Shown piece by piece: positions 44,618 to 57,063 of a DNA stretch of 64,000 nucleotides (positions within the stretch are counted from its first letter, which is position 1; each line of letters begins with the position of its first letter). The DNA comes from Diphasiastrum complanatum (taxonomy: Eukaryota > Streptophyta > Lycopodiopsida > Lycopodiales > Lycopodiaceae): positions 6,235,746-6,299,745 of the forward strand of contig CM055098.1 of assembly GCA_029204225.1 (NCBI GenBank). Direction: 5' to 3'. Both the position numbers and the translations under genes were made by a program. The notes beneath the pieces are model-generated. The model was given only the letters and a program-made list of their open reading frames with translations. It made no database searches and was not told where the DNA came from.

Positions 44618-44937
44618 GCTACACAGACACTAAACCAAGCCAAACCTTTCCGATCTGTGCTACAAAACCATTGCTTTGAAGTCTCCCACACGTATCATTA
44701 CCGAGCTCGTCACTTTCATCTTGACTGACGCAGAGCTCCATTCTCGACCGAGGCTTCACGCTCCTTCCCTAGCTGAGCTCCACGACTCACGTTTGGACCG
44801 AATGAAACTTTGTTTCATTCCCCTATTGAAACTATGCACTCACTCTCAATCGAACCACTACTCGCAATATCCTATTACGTCTTGAGTTAAATCTCAACCG
44901 ATGCTCATTGATCAGATCTCACCCGGGCCTTTACTTT

Positions 44938-45321
44938 GAAATCTCAACCAGAGCATCTATTGAAATCTCAATCGGAGCATCTGTTGAAATCTCAACTGGA
45001 GCATCTATTGAAATCTCAACCGGAGCATCTGTTGAAATCTCAACAGGAGCATCTGCTGAAATATCAACCGAAGCCTCTTCTCAAAACTCGACTGAAGCTT
45101 CCTGTCAAATCTCGACCAGAGCTACCTATCAGATCTCAACCGAAGCTTCCTGTCAAATCTCGACCAGAGCTCTCTCTCAGATCTCGACCGAGGCATCCTG
45201 TCAAATCTCAACTGAAGCTATCTCTCAGATCTCAACCGGAGCTATCTCTCAGATCTCAACCGGACATTTCTATGAATTCTCAACCGAGTATTTCTATCAA
45301 CTCTCACCCGAGAGCTATGAC
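44938..45321 (+). repeat. 24-bp minisatellite, 16 units, in gypsy leader
   Basis: Sixteen consecutive 24-base units of the type GAAATCTCAACCGGAGCATC plus four bases, with no length change. One frame stays open through all units (44908-45372) and would read an eight-residue repeat such as EISTGASV. No ATG opens that frame and gag starts later at 45602, so it may be untranslated or a short leader ORF. Units drift gradually from a GAA-type to a CAG/CAA-type start, consistent with tandem growth. Confidence 0.9.
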
Positions 45322-45601
45322 TTCCAACCTGAACCTAGTCAACTTTTAGTCAAAGTCAACTATCTTCTTTGACTAAGTCTCAGTGTTTGCCAACTACCAC
45401 AATTCTTTCCAACTTTATTGCAAAAATCCTAACACCAAAAAACAAAACAACTATGCCATTTGGACACCACCACATTATTAGTCTCTGACTAATATCTAAA
45501 AAATAAAAAAAAAACTACAAAACAACAACACAAACGCCAGTCAGCTTACCAAAGAGTCCAATAGGCCTATTTACCCAATCCTAAGGTAATGTAGAGTTGT
45601 T

Positions 45602-46552
45602 ATGGATCGTTCTTACCATCCGAATTCCACAAAGGACTATCCACCAGAGATTGTCTCCCCATTTACCGAACAGGCTCGATTTAATCGATATTCCAGGATG
45701 AAATCCCAAGTTCAAGAGCCATCAACAAATCCATTTGACCGATGGGAACCCATGCATTTTGAAACTCCATACGATCGACCACATTTTCATGCTGTAGAAT
45801 CTTCACATGCACGGGCTCACTTAAACAGAGCATTTGCAAATAATTTTCCGCGTACTGAAAAATGTACTCCAAAGCTAGATTTAGCTAAGTACGACGGTAA
45901 CACTGATCCTCAAAGATTTCTTCAAGTCTTTGAGAATGCATGTCATGTCTATGGCGAGACATCACCAGACGCCATGGTACAACTCTTCTTGATGACCATG
46001 ATCGATCGAGCACGAGAATGGTTTTTTAACCTTGATCGTGACGATAAACGAGACTAGTCACTCTTGAAGGAGGCATTTATCAAATGCTTCAAGCCATTTC
46101 GCTTGATCGAAAGTCCTTTTGTCAAGTTAAGTAACATCAAAATGACAAAAGATGAGAAAGTATGTGACTACATTGAACGATTTAAAAGATTAAAAAGTCA
46201 GGTACAAGAACAACCCACTGAGTCTATGCTCATAATTTGGTTTCTCGTTGGACTTCCACGATGGATACGACATGAACTTCACTCCAATGATGAATATACA
46301 TCATTGAAACAAGCCATGTCTGATGTCATTTGGGAGGAAGATGAGGGCTCAAATGTCGATGAGTGGCGTGAACGGAGAGCACATCATGTTGTCCAAGAAG
46401 CTCGACCAAACGAGGAAATACGAGAACAGTTGTGGAAAACACAGATGGATTTGCTTAACCAGCAACACCAACAACAGATGGAGAATCACGAAAGAGTTTT
46501 AAAACACTCTTACGTCTATCTAGAGTTCGATGCCAGGCCAGTTACCCACTAG
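45602..46552 (+). pseudogene. Ty3-gypsy gag (family B)
   Basis: The frame starts at ATG 45602 (MDRSYHPNSTKDYPPEI) and has the retrotransposon gag core: LDLAKYDGNTDPQRFLQVFE, AREWFFNLDRD, LLKEAFIKCFKPF and VCDYIERFKRLKSQV. One TAG at 46055-46057 interrupts it; the equivalent position in the minus-strand gypsy copy (54418-54714) is a Trp codon, so this is a nonsense change. It ends at 46552 in a stop. Without that stop it would be about 316 residues. The protein would form the particle shell. Confidence 0.9.
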
Positions 46553-47131
46553 CCAAATCCACCATAGATGAGAGAACACATGGTGCTCTCACTGTCGAGG
46601 TGCACACACTGGCAATGAGTGCCCTTCATACCAACCGGTCCCAGATACTTCATTGATCAAATGTGCCATCTACGACTTTATGGATCATACATCCCTCTAT
46701 TTCTATTATAATCCAAAGAACCATCCTCACAACCAGTCAGGGAAACATTATCAACCTCCTAGACACCAGTTTGTTTCACAAAATCAAATTTAGCACTATC
46801 CATCACGAAACAACCAAGTCCATATACAAAAGTTGCCCAAACAATCTAGACATGACCCTCAACCACAGCTGGCGCTCTTAGGACTACCTCCAAGGGGACA
46901 ACCTGATATAGGAGCACAAAAACATAGACACCCTCGAGAATCTGCACAAACACATCTTGTAGAAAACTCCTACAATCACTCATATCATCATGATACAACA
47001 TTTCCATCTGTTAGTTCTCAACAATATCCAACCGACAACTCATGCTCGTGCAAACGGGATGAGTATTCCACACCACTGGAAAATCCGCACAGCTAGCCAT
47101 CCAAGATGGTTATGCTATTAACACAGGCCCA
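46553..47131 (+). pseudogene. Gypsy gag C-terminal, first zinc knuckle, decayed
   Basis: Near 46575-46625 a plus frame reads WCSHCRGAHTGNECP, a CCHC knuckle. The following sequence has many stops and shifts but retains Gln/His/Pro-rich gag-type composition. Confidence 0.6.
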
Positions 47132-47581
47132 ATGAGCAACCGCTGTTTTATTTGTGGCGAAACTAGCCACTTCATGGTTGACTGCAAAGTTAAGAACCAA
47201 TACCATGCGGAGTGCCCAGACTGTGTTCGCAAACACAGTTTCAAAGATTGCCCTAAACAACCTCACAGGATCCTTCCAGCACGTCATATATCATCCCAAC
47301 CTGTTAGAGTTCTAACTAGAGCACAATGCTCAAACAATAAAAAATCAGCTGACCCGAATGGAAGCCACTTGACAACTTCCACATTACCCAAACACTACCC
47401 AGACCAAACGTGGAACAAAGGCGATACAATGAATTTTGAGAGGAGTTTTTGCGAGAGGAAGGACATATGGAAAGTCTGTTATTTGCTCAAATCCCAAACA
47501 AAGAGCAATCCCTCCAGGGACTTGAAGTATTTTCTGACCTCTTGCAAGCTCAACTCACTATGCCATTCCATAGTGCGCTAA
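47132..47581 (+). pseudogene. Gypsy gag second zinc-knuckle segment
   Basis: A 149-residue frame begins MSNRCFICGETSHFMVDC, a CCHC knuckle, and continues with a further Cys/His cluster (CPDCVRKHSFKDCPKQPH). Such knuckles bind element RNA in packaging. It lies between gag and protease, as expected, and shows no link in frame to either. Confidence 0.75.
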
Positions 47582-47639
47582 AATCTTTCACCGGACTTCA
47601 ACGATATATCCATTGTAGTTTTCAGCTACCTACTATTCT

Positions 47640-48100
47640 TGATGAACAACGGAAAACAGAAGAGATTCCTGAAATCCCAGATTCCTATGAATCTGCTGAA
47701 TATAGGTGTTGCTAAGGGGACTAGCATCACCTCGTCTTTGTTCTATAAAGACTATCCCGCAGTATCTGCTATCCTGGATAGTGGATCAGGCGTCAATATA
47801 ATGGCTTTGTCCTTGGCAAAGTCATGGGGCTTGCATACCCTCGATCAACCACGATAGAAACTTCGTATGGCTGACCAACGAGTTACCGACCCTGCTGGTC
47901 ATTTATCAAATATTAAAATTTGAATAGCAGGTGTCAAATTTGTAATTGATTGTGTCATCTTAGACTTACCAGAAGATACCAATACTTATAAACTCCTTCT
48001 CCAGATGGACGGTGTTGTCCAAGATTGGAAGCATAGCAAAATTACCTTTGGCAATCAAGAAAACGAGTCATTGTTGACTCAATTGGCCATGTCAAGCCTG
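47640..48100 (+). pseudogene. Ty3-gypsy aspartic protease (family B)
   Basis: The segment reads YPAVSAILDSGSGVNIMALS with the retropepsin active site Asp-Ser-Gly at about 47776-47784, followed by AKSWGL, VIDCVILDLPEDTNTYKLLL. It corresponds to the protease at 53202-53460 in the minus-strand gypsy relic. A stop after HTLDQPR and a shift break it. No RT, RNase H or integrase follows before 48930. Confidence 0.85.
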
Positions 48101-48929
48101 CAAAAGTTTATGAGGATTGGTAATCAACAACATATGACGAATCAGATCCTAATCCCCATAATGGAGTTATTACAGTATGAAAACATACCTGAAACTAGCC
48201 TACCATCAACAACATTATCAAATATTACATGTACTAGGGGCCCAAGGCTTAGGACATTAGCCTCAAAGGACAAGGAAAATAGTTCTGAAAGGCAAGAACA
48301 TCCACAAAGGGAAAGAACCAATTCAAACATTAGATAACAACACTTTAGCCAAAAATGGCAACATTCAAATTCTTTTTCCTCTCAAAAAGATTAACCATTG
48401 ATTAAGAACTTTTTACAAAACTAAAAACAACATAGAACATGCTAAGAGTGAGCATAATGTGTCTTTAAAGAGAAGCAGAAGGGAGATGATAAAATCACCC
48501 ATTCCAAATTGCTTGCAATTTCTATCTAACCAAATATTCTAGTTAGTGACAACTTTATAACTTTGCAAAAAACTATGACCATGAGAATCCTCAAAAACTA
48601 TATAAGTAGCAAATTTTCAAATTCACTAAGAGTATGTTCTCAATTAGCAAAATTTGTTGGAAATTTAGTTCATAGTTTTTTTCCTTTTGGTGATAGTTAT
48701 TTCTATTTCAAGATTTTTCCTGCACATTTTTTATCACTGATCTAGGGTCAGATGCAACCTCCTTTGGTTCCATGTCTACTCATCTGATACTTGCAGGAAT
48801 CACAGAAAAGAACTAGGTGAATTACTTGAAGGACGATTACATCAGACTTCCGGCTAATCTTCATCCATGGATTAAAGACTAAAGGGTAACCATTCCTATC
48901 CTTTTTCACATTCAAATGTCAAGTTCAAG
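48101..48929. other. Decayed sequence, nothing recognised
   Basis: It may be degraded pol sequence after the protease. A 110-codon frame at 48005-48337 partly overlaps and is unrecognised beyond the protease end. Confidence 0.35.
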
Positions 48930-49200
48930 AATTTTAAGAACATTGAAGACCTGGCCATCTTCAACAACTTCAACGAATCAGTTTGTTTGTATCAGTCTGC
49001 AGAAATACATTGTCTTCGCAACAGTCTGCAGAAATGAATTGATTGTCGCAACAGTTCGTATTTTTCCAACTTCCAAAAAATGTGACAATTTTTTGACAGT
49101 GACTTCTTTTCAAGCAATTCAAAGAAATGCACTCGGCTTTTTCGCATTTTCCCATGTGACACTTCAGTCTACTTCAATGAATGAACTGTTTTTCATCACT
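48930..49200 (+). mobile_element. Family A fragment
   Basis: Matches the reverse complement of about 62030-62190, including GAAGAC.TGGCCATCTTCAA and GTCTGCAGA phrases, at the far end of the large family A copy. Confidence 0.6.
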
Positions 49201-49407
49201 TTCGCATTTTTTTGAAATGCGAAGTATGGGACAAACTCGTCCACGTTAACGATCTCGATTCACCTAACTCATGTACATGCTATACAGATTTCATTGTACT
49301 TTAAATATCTCTCAAGTACAGTGAAGTATATAGTTAAAGTTAAACTAGTATTGTAATTATAGATTAGTTAACTATTTCTTGTAATTACAAGGACGTTGGT
49401 TATAAAT

Positions 49408-49451
49408 TGTTACGTCCATGTCCAATATGTGGGATTCAGAATAATACCTAT
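49408..49451 (+). repeat. Family A LTR scrap
   Basis: The first 44 bases of the LTR (TGTTACGTCCATGTCCAATA onward) match the copy at 864 almost perfectly, then similarity stops. The polypurine tract is not present upstream. Confidence 0.75.
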
Positions 49452-49699
49452 CAAATGGTGGTCTGAACCTGTTGGATCTTGTTACAAGCTTAAAAATATG
49501 ATGGATTGCCTCTGATTTGAGCCATCATGCATCCAATTTGGTTGTGTGAGCCTTAGCACCATTATATTGAAGTTTTGCTTGTTGAAGGAGTCCAAAAATG
49601 CATTATTTTCTTGATCTAAGCCTATGATTGCTTGCTAGAACTGATAGAAGCATCTATGCCTCTTTGAAAAATCTTATAAGAGTGCTTGTAACCTCTGAT
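49452..49699. other. Nothing recognised
   Basis: No gene or similarity to other parts of the window was seen. Confidence 0.35.
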
Positions 49700-49914
49700 T
49701 GGATGCATATTGGGCTGGAGATGGATTTTTGAAGATATCTTTTTGGAAAAGTGCGCCCTCCTACCTGTTTTTTGATCAGTTACAGCTCGCATATGTGAAG
49801 CCTAAGTGGTAGGGTGATGTGGCAAGTGTCTTGTAGACCTACTCTCCTTCCATACTGTGCTTTACAGTGGCCAATTTGGAGTATTGTAGAGAAAGTTATG
49901 GCTATCAGAACTTT
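49700..49914 (+). mobile_element. Family A fragment
   Basis: Matches the reverse complement of about 61770-61980, including TGCATATTGG.CTGGAGATGG and AAAGTTATGGCTATC. It joins abruptly to a family B LTR at 49915. Confidence 0.7.
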
Positions 49915-50826
49915 TACAAGCCATGCAACCAGTCCTAGCTTAGTATAGATCAACATTCTGAAACAGGGAGCAAATCTACAATCTGTTTATCAAAAATCAG
50001 GAAACAATGCAATGACAAGATCAAAATACTCAGCAAGAAACAAGAAACAAGAAAACTAGTTTCCTAACAGCATTCTAGTAGCCCAAGAATCAAGAAACAC
50101 CCATTTCTTGATGCTTGGAATTCCCAAGAACAATCAAGGACAAGATTGTTAGAAAGTATGCAAATCAGATCCACAATCTCAGCCTCTATAGTTTACTTGC
50201 ATGCTGAAACTACAAAATCAAGAAACAAAAGAGTTAATCCACATCTACATCCACAAGCAAGAGAGTAAGCAATAAATCTAATTAATCCACAACACAAAAG
50301 GAAATCAAAACATGCTCATAGAAATTTCACTCAAGAAGATTGCCATGAACAAGGAGCTTTACAATCATCAAGAACTCGTGGAAGATCTTCTTTATTCACT
50401 CAAGAGCAATTGACAATACAATCAAGGCTCCCTCACAAGAGAGGGAGGCCCTTAAATAAGCAAGAAGACTACCCATGTGGAGCCCAAGTGGCAGTTCCAC
50501 CAAATTAGAAATCACATGTGGAAATTGCCCTTCCACTAGAGGTCACCATCAAAGGGTGGCTCACTCTCAATTATTTAAGGGGTCTACACTATTTACAATG
50601 CCTAGGAAATATTACTACCTCCTACATGGTCGTTCCTTCTCTGGGATACACCATGTAGGCTCACATAGATCATCACTGTCATCCTAGCTAATAATCCTCG
50701 GCTCTCATGCTCGGCTCTCAACTTCTTCTGTTGTCCTCCTTCTGAGACCTCCTCGGTCATGGGTGAGAGATACTCTGTGTCTTCAGCTTGGCTCGGCATC
50801 TGGGGATTCTCTGGAATCCGCTATCA
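49915..50826 (-). repeat. Gypsy family B LTR, minus strand, truncated
   Basis: On the minus strand it begins TGATAGCGGATTCC at 50826 and follows the first part of the LTR at 43466-44401. It is cut at 49915 by a family A fragment, so the last 200 bases with the primer-site end are missing. It could be the 3' LTR of the minus-strand gypsy relic to its right. Confidence 0.8.
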
Positions 50827-51116
50827 ATCTACTTCATTATCACGTTGTTTATTTTCTTAAGTACTAGCTAAAAGATATGTCTGCAAATCATGTTGTCTAC
50901 AAATTGTACACAGTATGCTATATCATTGAGAACGTAGAAACTTAATCACTTTAATTTTACATTTATCAAGCTAAAACATTTTTGTCTACTATCAAGGATT
51001 GATGTATGACCATACATTAAAAGATATGATCGTATGTGGCCTAGGTATCATAAAATCAACATTGGTAAAAAATAACATTTTTATTGTATGTTCTAGATGG
51101 AGGCTATAACTTTACT
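50827..51116 (-). mobile_element. Gypsy family B 3' internal end, minus strand
   Basis: Matches 43175-43465 reversed. Its position between the RT relic and the LTR supports one minus-strand element from 55012 to 49915. Confidence 0.6.
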
Positions 51117-52450
<1,334 letters not shown>

Positions 52451-53201
52451 GTGGGTTATTCTGTGATCTGGCAATCTAGAAATTGTTAATAGCTTTCGAC
52501 TGAGAGCTCTGAGTATTCTGTTGGACTATAAGACTCTCATCTATAGTACTAATAATATCGTTTCTTGGATTATCCAATTTGTACACCTTATCATGCAGAT
52601 GATAATCTGTTGATCGACTAGGTTGCGCTAAATGTTTCAAAGTGGATTCATCTATATGTGCAAAAGGTGATGGCAGCTTTTGGTATCCTCGTAAGGTGGG
52701 ATGACTGTGGATCTAGATAATGAAGTACTTGCTCCGTCAATCATCATTAGCATGATACCTTCATCTATAATTGCTATAGATGCATTAATCGATGGATTGG
52801 GTAGCCATTCTATCTAAATACGCTCCACATCTATATAAGAAACCTAAAAAGCATCCATAATTCGGATAATACCTCATTACTACATCTTTGAGCATCTACA
52901 CAGTCAGTGGTTGCTAACACGTGTCCCCAATTAATGATACCGGTAGATTGTGTGTAATGTCCTCAAATGGTCAATGAAACATTGGTTTCTTCACATGTTG
53001 TAGAGGAACATTCATCTTCTTTTCGCATGGGTTTTTCTTTACCAGTAGTGTAATCAACCGATATTCTTTGATTGCGATTATCCAAAATGATTCGTTGTTT
53101 TTTTCAATCTTGGATAACTTTAGCATTTGTTAACCATGTGGTTCCTAACAAAAATTTATAGGTGGACTTTTCCTGTGGAAGATCTAGTACCACACAAGCA
53201 A
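52451..53201 (-). pseudogene. Decayed gypsy pol linker
   Basis: Sequence between protease and RT. Scattered family phrases can be seen but no continuous frame, consistent with a degraded polyprotein. Confidence 0.45.
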
Positions 53202-53470
53202 CTATGAACTTAAGACCTGCGATATTAATGGATGCGACATTGATATGTTCGGATGGTTCTTTTGAAGTTCAACTAAGTTCAACCGATACTTGGGTGGAAC
53301 AATAGGCCCTACGTCCCATTGTTTAGCAAGAGATAGCGATATAATATTTACTCCTAATCCACTATCAATGATAGCAGGTACAGGAGCATGATCTTTATGG
53401 CTCACAGGTAAGTAGTAGAAGACCCTTCTTCTTTGATGTTCTTACCCTTAGATCTAGCATCGTTTATATT
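53202..53470 (-). pseudogene. Ty3-gypsy aspartic protease, minus strand
   Basis: Contains VPAIIDSGLGVNIISLSLAK with the retropepsin Asp-Ser-Gly, closely resembling the protease at 47776 in the plus-strand copy. About 67 residues are open, ending in a stop. Confidence 0.85.
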
Positions 53471-53569
53471 TTTTTGTTGCAATTGAGCTCTTGTGATCAC
53501 CCGAGTTGCTTGTTCCTAGACATGCCTAGCTGGCATAGTCTCTTTTTTTTTTTTGAGCAGGGCACTCCT

Positions 53570-54130
53570 TATAACAATGAGTTCTTCCACAAATTTCACA
53601 GCGCACGCATGGTAGACTTTTTTTTAGTTTAAAAGTAAAGAATCTATGGCCCCCTGTTGCCCACAGACTCAACAACCGTTAAGTTTGGCTACTGGTGTGA
53701 CAACGTAGCCACATTGGGTAGGTGATTTGGGATCTGCATAAGAACCAGAGATGGGAGCCTCCTCTAAGTAGCATGAAGAATCGTAAGAACAAGATGTTTT
53801 TTCATCAATGTATTTTACATGTGCAGAATTATTATTTCTAGACAACAATTGGTTATTATTACCAGACTCTCTTTGTAGGACTGCCACCTTCTTTTGATTT
53901 TGTGTTGTACCAACTACTTTTTGTGGTTGTTGCACACGTGGTTGATATGTAGGATTCGGTGGTCTCTGTTGTTGTTTGGATTGATTAATTGGATTGTAGG
54001 TGCACTTAAAAGATTCATGATCAGATCTATTACAGAACACACATCTAGATTGATAGTGTGTTGGACCCTTATTCGGACATTCATTCCCAGTGTGATTCCC
54101 CCTATAGATAAAACACCACATGCCCTCTTG
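53570..54130 (-). pseudogene. Gypsy gag zinc-knuckle region, minus strand
   Basis: The frame 54121-53669 reads WCFIYRGNHTGNECPNKGP and then CVFCNRSDHESFKC, two CCHC-like knuckles. The first has Ile-Tyr where Cys would be expected at position two. Gln/Pro-rich sequence follows. A TTTT-rich break near 53540 separates it from the protease. Confidence 0.82.
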
Positions 54131-54417
54131 TCTTGGGCATGTATACTAGGTTTGAAGATCATTTAAGGTGTTTTGGATCTCATCTAACTGAATCTTATGG
54201 ATTTTGTTTATTTTTTCAAACTCATCCCGCATATCCACAATGCATGACCTTTCGGTTATTCTTTGTTCAATTATTCCTTCAACAAGACGTTCTCTTCTTC
54301 ATTCTTTAAAATTATCTTGGCAGTTATCAAAATGATGATCCTCACCATTTGATTCTTTGTCTTCTTCTCTTATAGCTTCTAACATGGCTTGTTTTAGTTG
54401 ACGAGTTTAAGCTCATA

Positions 54418-55012
54418 TCAAATTTGTTTTGAAAGACTGACTATGAACCAAGTGATTAGCATCTTTTCAGTTAACCCTTCTTGGCATTGTCCACAAAGAC
54501 ATTTAAATCTTTCAATGTAGTCCCTTACTTTTTCTTTTTCTTTCATTTTGATTTGGATTAATCGCACAAAAGGACTATATGATAATCTATCGGGTTTGAA
54601 TTGTTTGATGAAAGCTTCTTTCAAGACTTCCCACTCATTACATTCATCTCGGTCAAGGTTAAAAAACCAATCTCGAGCGACACCTAGCAAGGTCATAGAG
54701 AAGAGTTGGGCCATGCTTTAGGGTGAAGAATCTCCATATACTTCACAATCATTCTCAAAGATTTGAATAAATCTATGAGGATCCGTTCTTCCATCAAATT
54801 TCGGTAATTCTAATTTTGGAGTTCTTCGTTCAAATATAGGTGATCTTTTGTCTAGGAGATAATCTAATCAGTAGATCATCATATCTCCCTTTGTAATGAT
54901 TAGCTCTATTCCTTGGGTCATGTATGACAGATCTTAATTGTGGTCTTGTCCTCTGACTTGATTTAGGTTGTTCATATTGGAAGGTGCGGTTCTGGAAGAT
55001 ATTGCTCATCAT
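54418..55012 (-). pseudogene. Gypsy gag, minus strand
   Basis: The core LPKFDGRTDPHRFIQIFE (shifted frame, near 54790), ARDWFFNLDRDECNEWEVLK and KVRDYIERFKCLCGQCQE is related to the plus-strand gag at 45602. It starts around 55012 with MMSNIFQNRTFQ. The frame breaks at about 54830 and at a TAG near 54718. Confidence 0.88.
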
Positions 55013-55059
55013 AATTTTCAGTATCCATGATCAGTACGAAGTAGTATAATACTACTTGC

Positions 55060-56290
55060 TTTTCACTCAAAACTTCTTAAAGATTCCTTCTACATTAAAG
55101 TCATTGTTAACATTTTCAAAGTGAACTTGAGGAGTATTCTCATTACCACTGATATATATTAAGTCTTATCATGCTACAAGACATAAGTGATTTCAAACCC
55201 CCTCTAAAACTTGGATGTTTATTGATTTTACGGGTTTTATTGCTTCCCTTGAAAAAATAGTACCAAAAGTAGAAAAACAGGTAATATGCAACGGTAACAA
55301 GTTTGAAGTAAAATATAACCAAATTTGGTAGTTTGAACTATCTAAATTGAATATTGATAAGTACCAATTGAAAGAAGCATTGGTACTATGGTGTTTCAGA
55401 AAGCTTTGGTACTCGAAGGTTTCGCCAACATTTAACATTTCAGTATCTTTCTGCACATTGCAATAAAATTCTCACCAAATTCTTTTGTTGCTACACATTA
55501 CAATTACCAAAGCACATTGCATGTCGAAGAGCTGTTCAAACGCTTCTTATAACACAAAAGTACTAGAAGGATAGAAAGTACCAACAAGTAGGACCAAAGT
55601 ACCAAAGCATCAGGTAGTACCAAAGTACCAAACATGTAGAAAGTACAAGGACCTTAATTGGTAGATTGAAGGATCAAAATTATTACACAATTGTTCAAAT
55701 AGTACCAATCTTTGGTACTCAAAAGTTTTAGGAACGTAAACATTACAAAAATAGTACAAATCTTGTAAAATTGAATGTAACTAATGCTTAGATTCTACCA
55801 ATACGTAAACAACACCAAAATAGTACCAAAAAGACCAAAATGGATTGTATACGAGCTATGAACACAAAAAATTTAATTAAAAAAGTACCCAACTTGATAG
55901 TTTTATGGGTAAAATAGGGACACAAGAAGTCTAAATAGTACCAATTTGGTAGATTTTAAAATAAAAATGAGACACTAAGTATAAAAGACCTAATTTGGTA
56001 GTTAGTAGAATCAGAATTGGTTCACAATAAGTTTTGTAGTACCAATCTTTCATATAAAAGAGTTTTACCAACACAAAAATAGTACCAGAATAGTACAAAA
56101 TCTGTAAAATTAGCACTCGTCGACACTGGTGCAGCTTAATACAATGTTGGTTCACTCGAAACTTCTTAAAGATTCTTTTTGCATTAAAGTTATTGTTAAT
56201 ATCTTCAAAGTGAACTTGAGGAATATTCTCGTTACCAGTGATCTATATTCAAGAAGTCTTATCGTGTTACAAGTAGAAAGTACCAGCAGG
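55060..56290. repeat. Large tandem duplication with TACC motifs
   Basis: 55060-55180 and 56150-56270 match closely (CTTCTTAAAGATTC, AAAGTGAACTTGAGGA), about 1.09 kb apart. 55610-56040 matches 56425-56860, about 0.82 kb apart. The unequal offsets mean that 55193-55560 is an extra piece in the first copy or is lost from the second. Phrases such as AGTACCAAAG and GGTAGTACC recur many times throughout. Confidence 0.75.
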
Positions 56291-56861
56291 TAGTACCAAA
56301 GCATCATATATAGCTAGTACCAAAGTATCATACACAGGTAGTACCAGAACGGTATAAAGTACCAACAGGTAGTACCAAAGCATCATATATAGGTAGTACC
56401 AAAGTACCAAAGCATCATATATAGGTAGTACCAAAGTACCAAAGCATGTAGAAATTACAAGAACCTTAATTGGTAGTTTGGAGGATCAAAATTGTTACAC
56501 GATAGGTTCAAATAGTACCAATATTTGGTACTCAAAAGTTTCAGGAACACATAAACATTACAAAAATAGAAGCTTAGACTCTACCAATTGGTAAACAACA
56601 CTAAAATAGTACCAAAAAGACCACAAACAATTGTATGCGAGCTGCGAACACAAATAAATATAAAGAAAAAAGTATCCAATTTGATAGTTTTATGGGTAAA
56701 ATATGGTCACAAGAAGTCTAAATAGTACCAATTTGGTAGATTTTAAAATAAAAATGAGGCACACTTACTATAAAAGAACCTAATTTAGTAGTCAGGAGGA
56801 TCAGAATTGGTACACGATAAGTTCTTGTAGTACCATTCTTTTGTTTTCAAGAGTTTCACCT
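56290..56861. repeat. TACCAAAG short tandem repeat block, second copy
   Basis: Between 56290 and 56440 the unit GGTAGTACCAAAGCATCATAT is repeated in tandem with small changes. The rest is the second copy of the large duplication. No coding sequence was seen. Confidence 0.75.
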
Positions 56862-57063
56862 CCTATTCTTGCATTATAGCAATCAAACACCATGCAAGTG
56901 CTCCTATGTCCAAATATAGGTCTGGGCCCTCATATGATCATTAATTACTTTACCGACCAAGTCCGAAATGATGAGACATAACTAATAATCACATACACTG
57001 GAGTGACCGACTATCCATGTCAGGAATTATTATGAATCCCACATATTGGACATGGACGTAGCA
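56862..57063 (-). repeat. Family A LTR, truncated, minus strand
   Basis: On the minus strand it begins TGCTACGTCCATGTCC at 57063 and follows the LTR for about 200 bases, then breaks off into TACC repeats. Confidence 0.75.

Noticed and set aside
45681-45872. Minus-strand frame opposite gypsy gag
   Set aside because: Shadow of the real gag frame on the plus strand.
43175-51116. Large inverted segmental duplication
   Set aside because: The matching flanks are better explained as the 3' internal end of the same retroelement family attached to each LTR copy.
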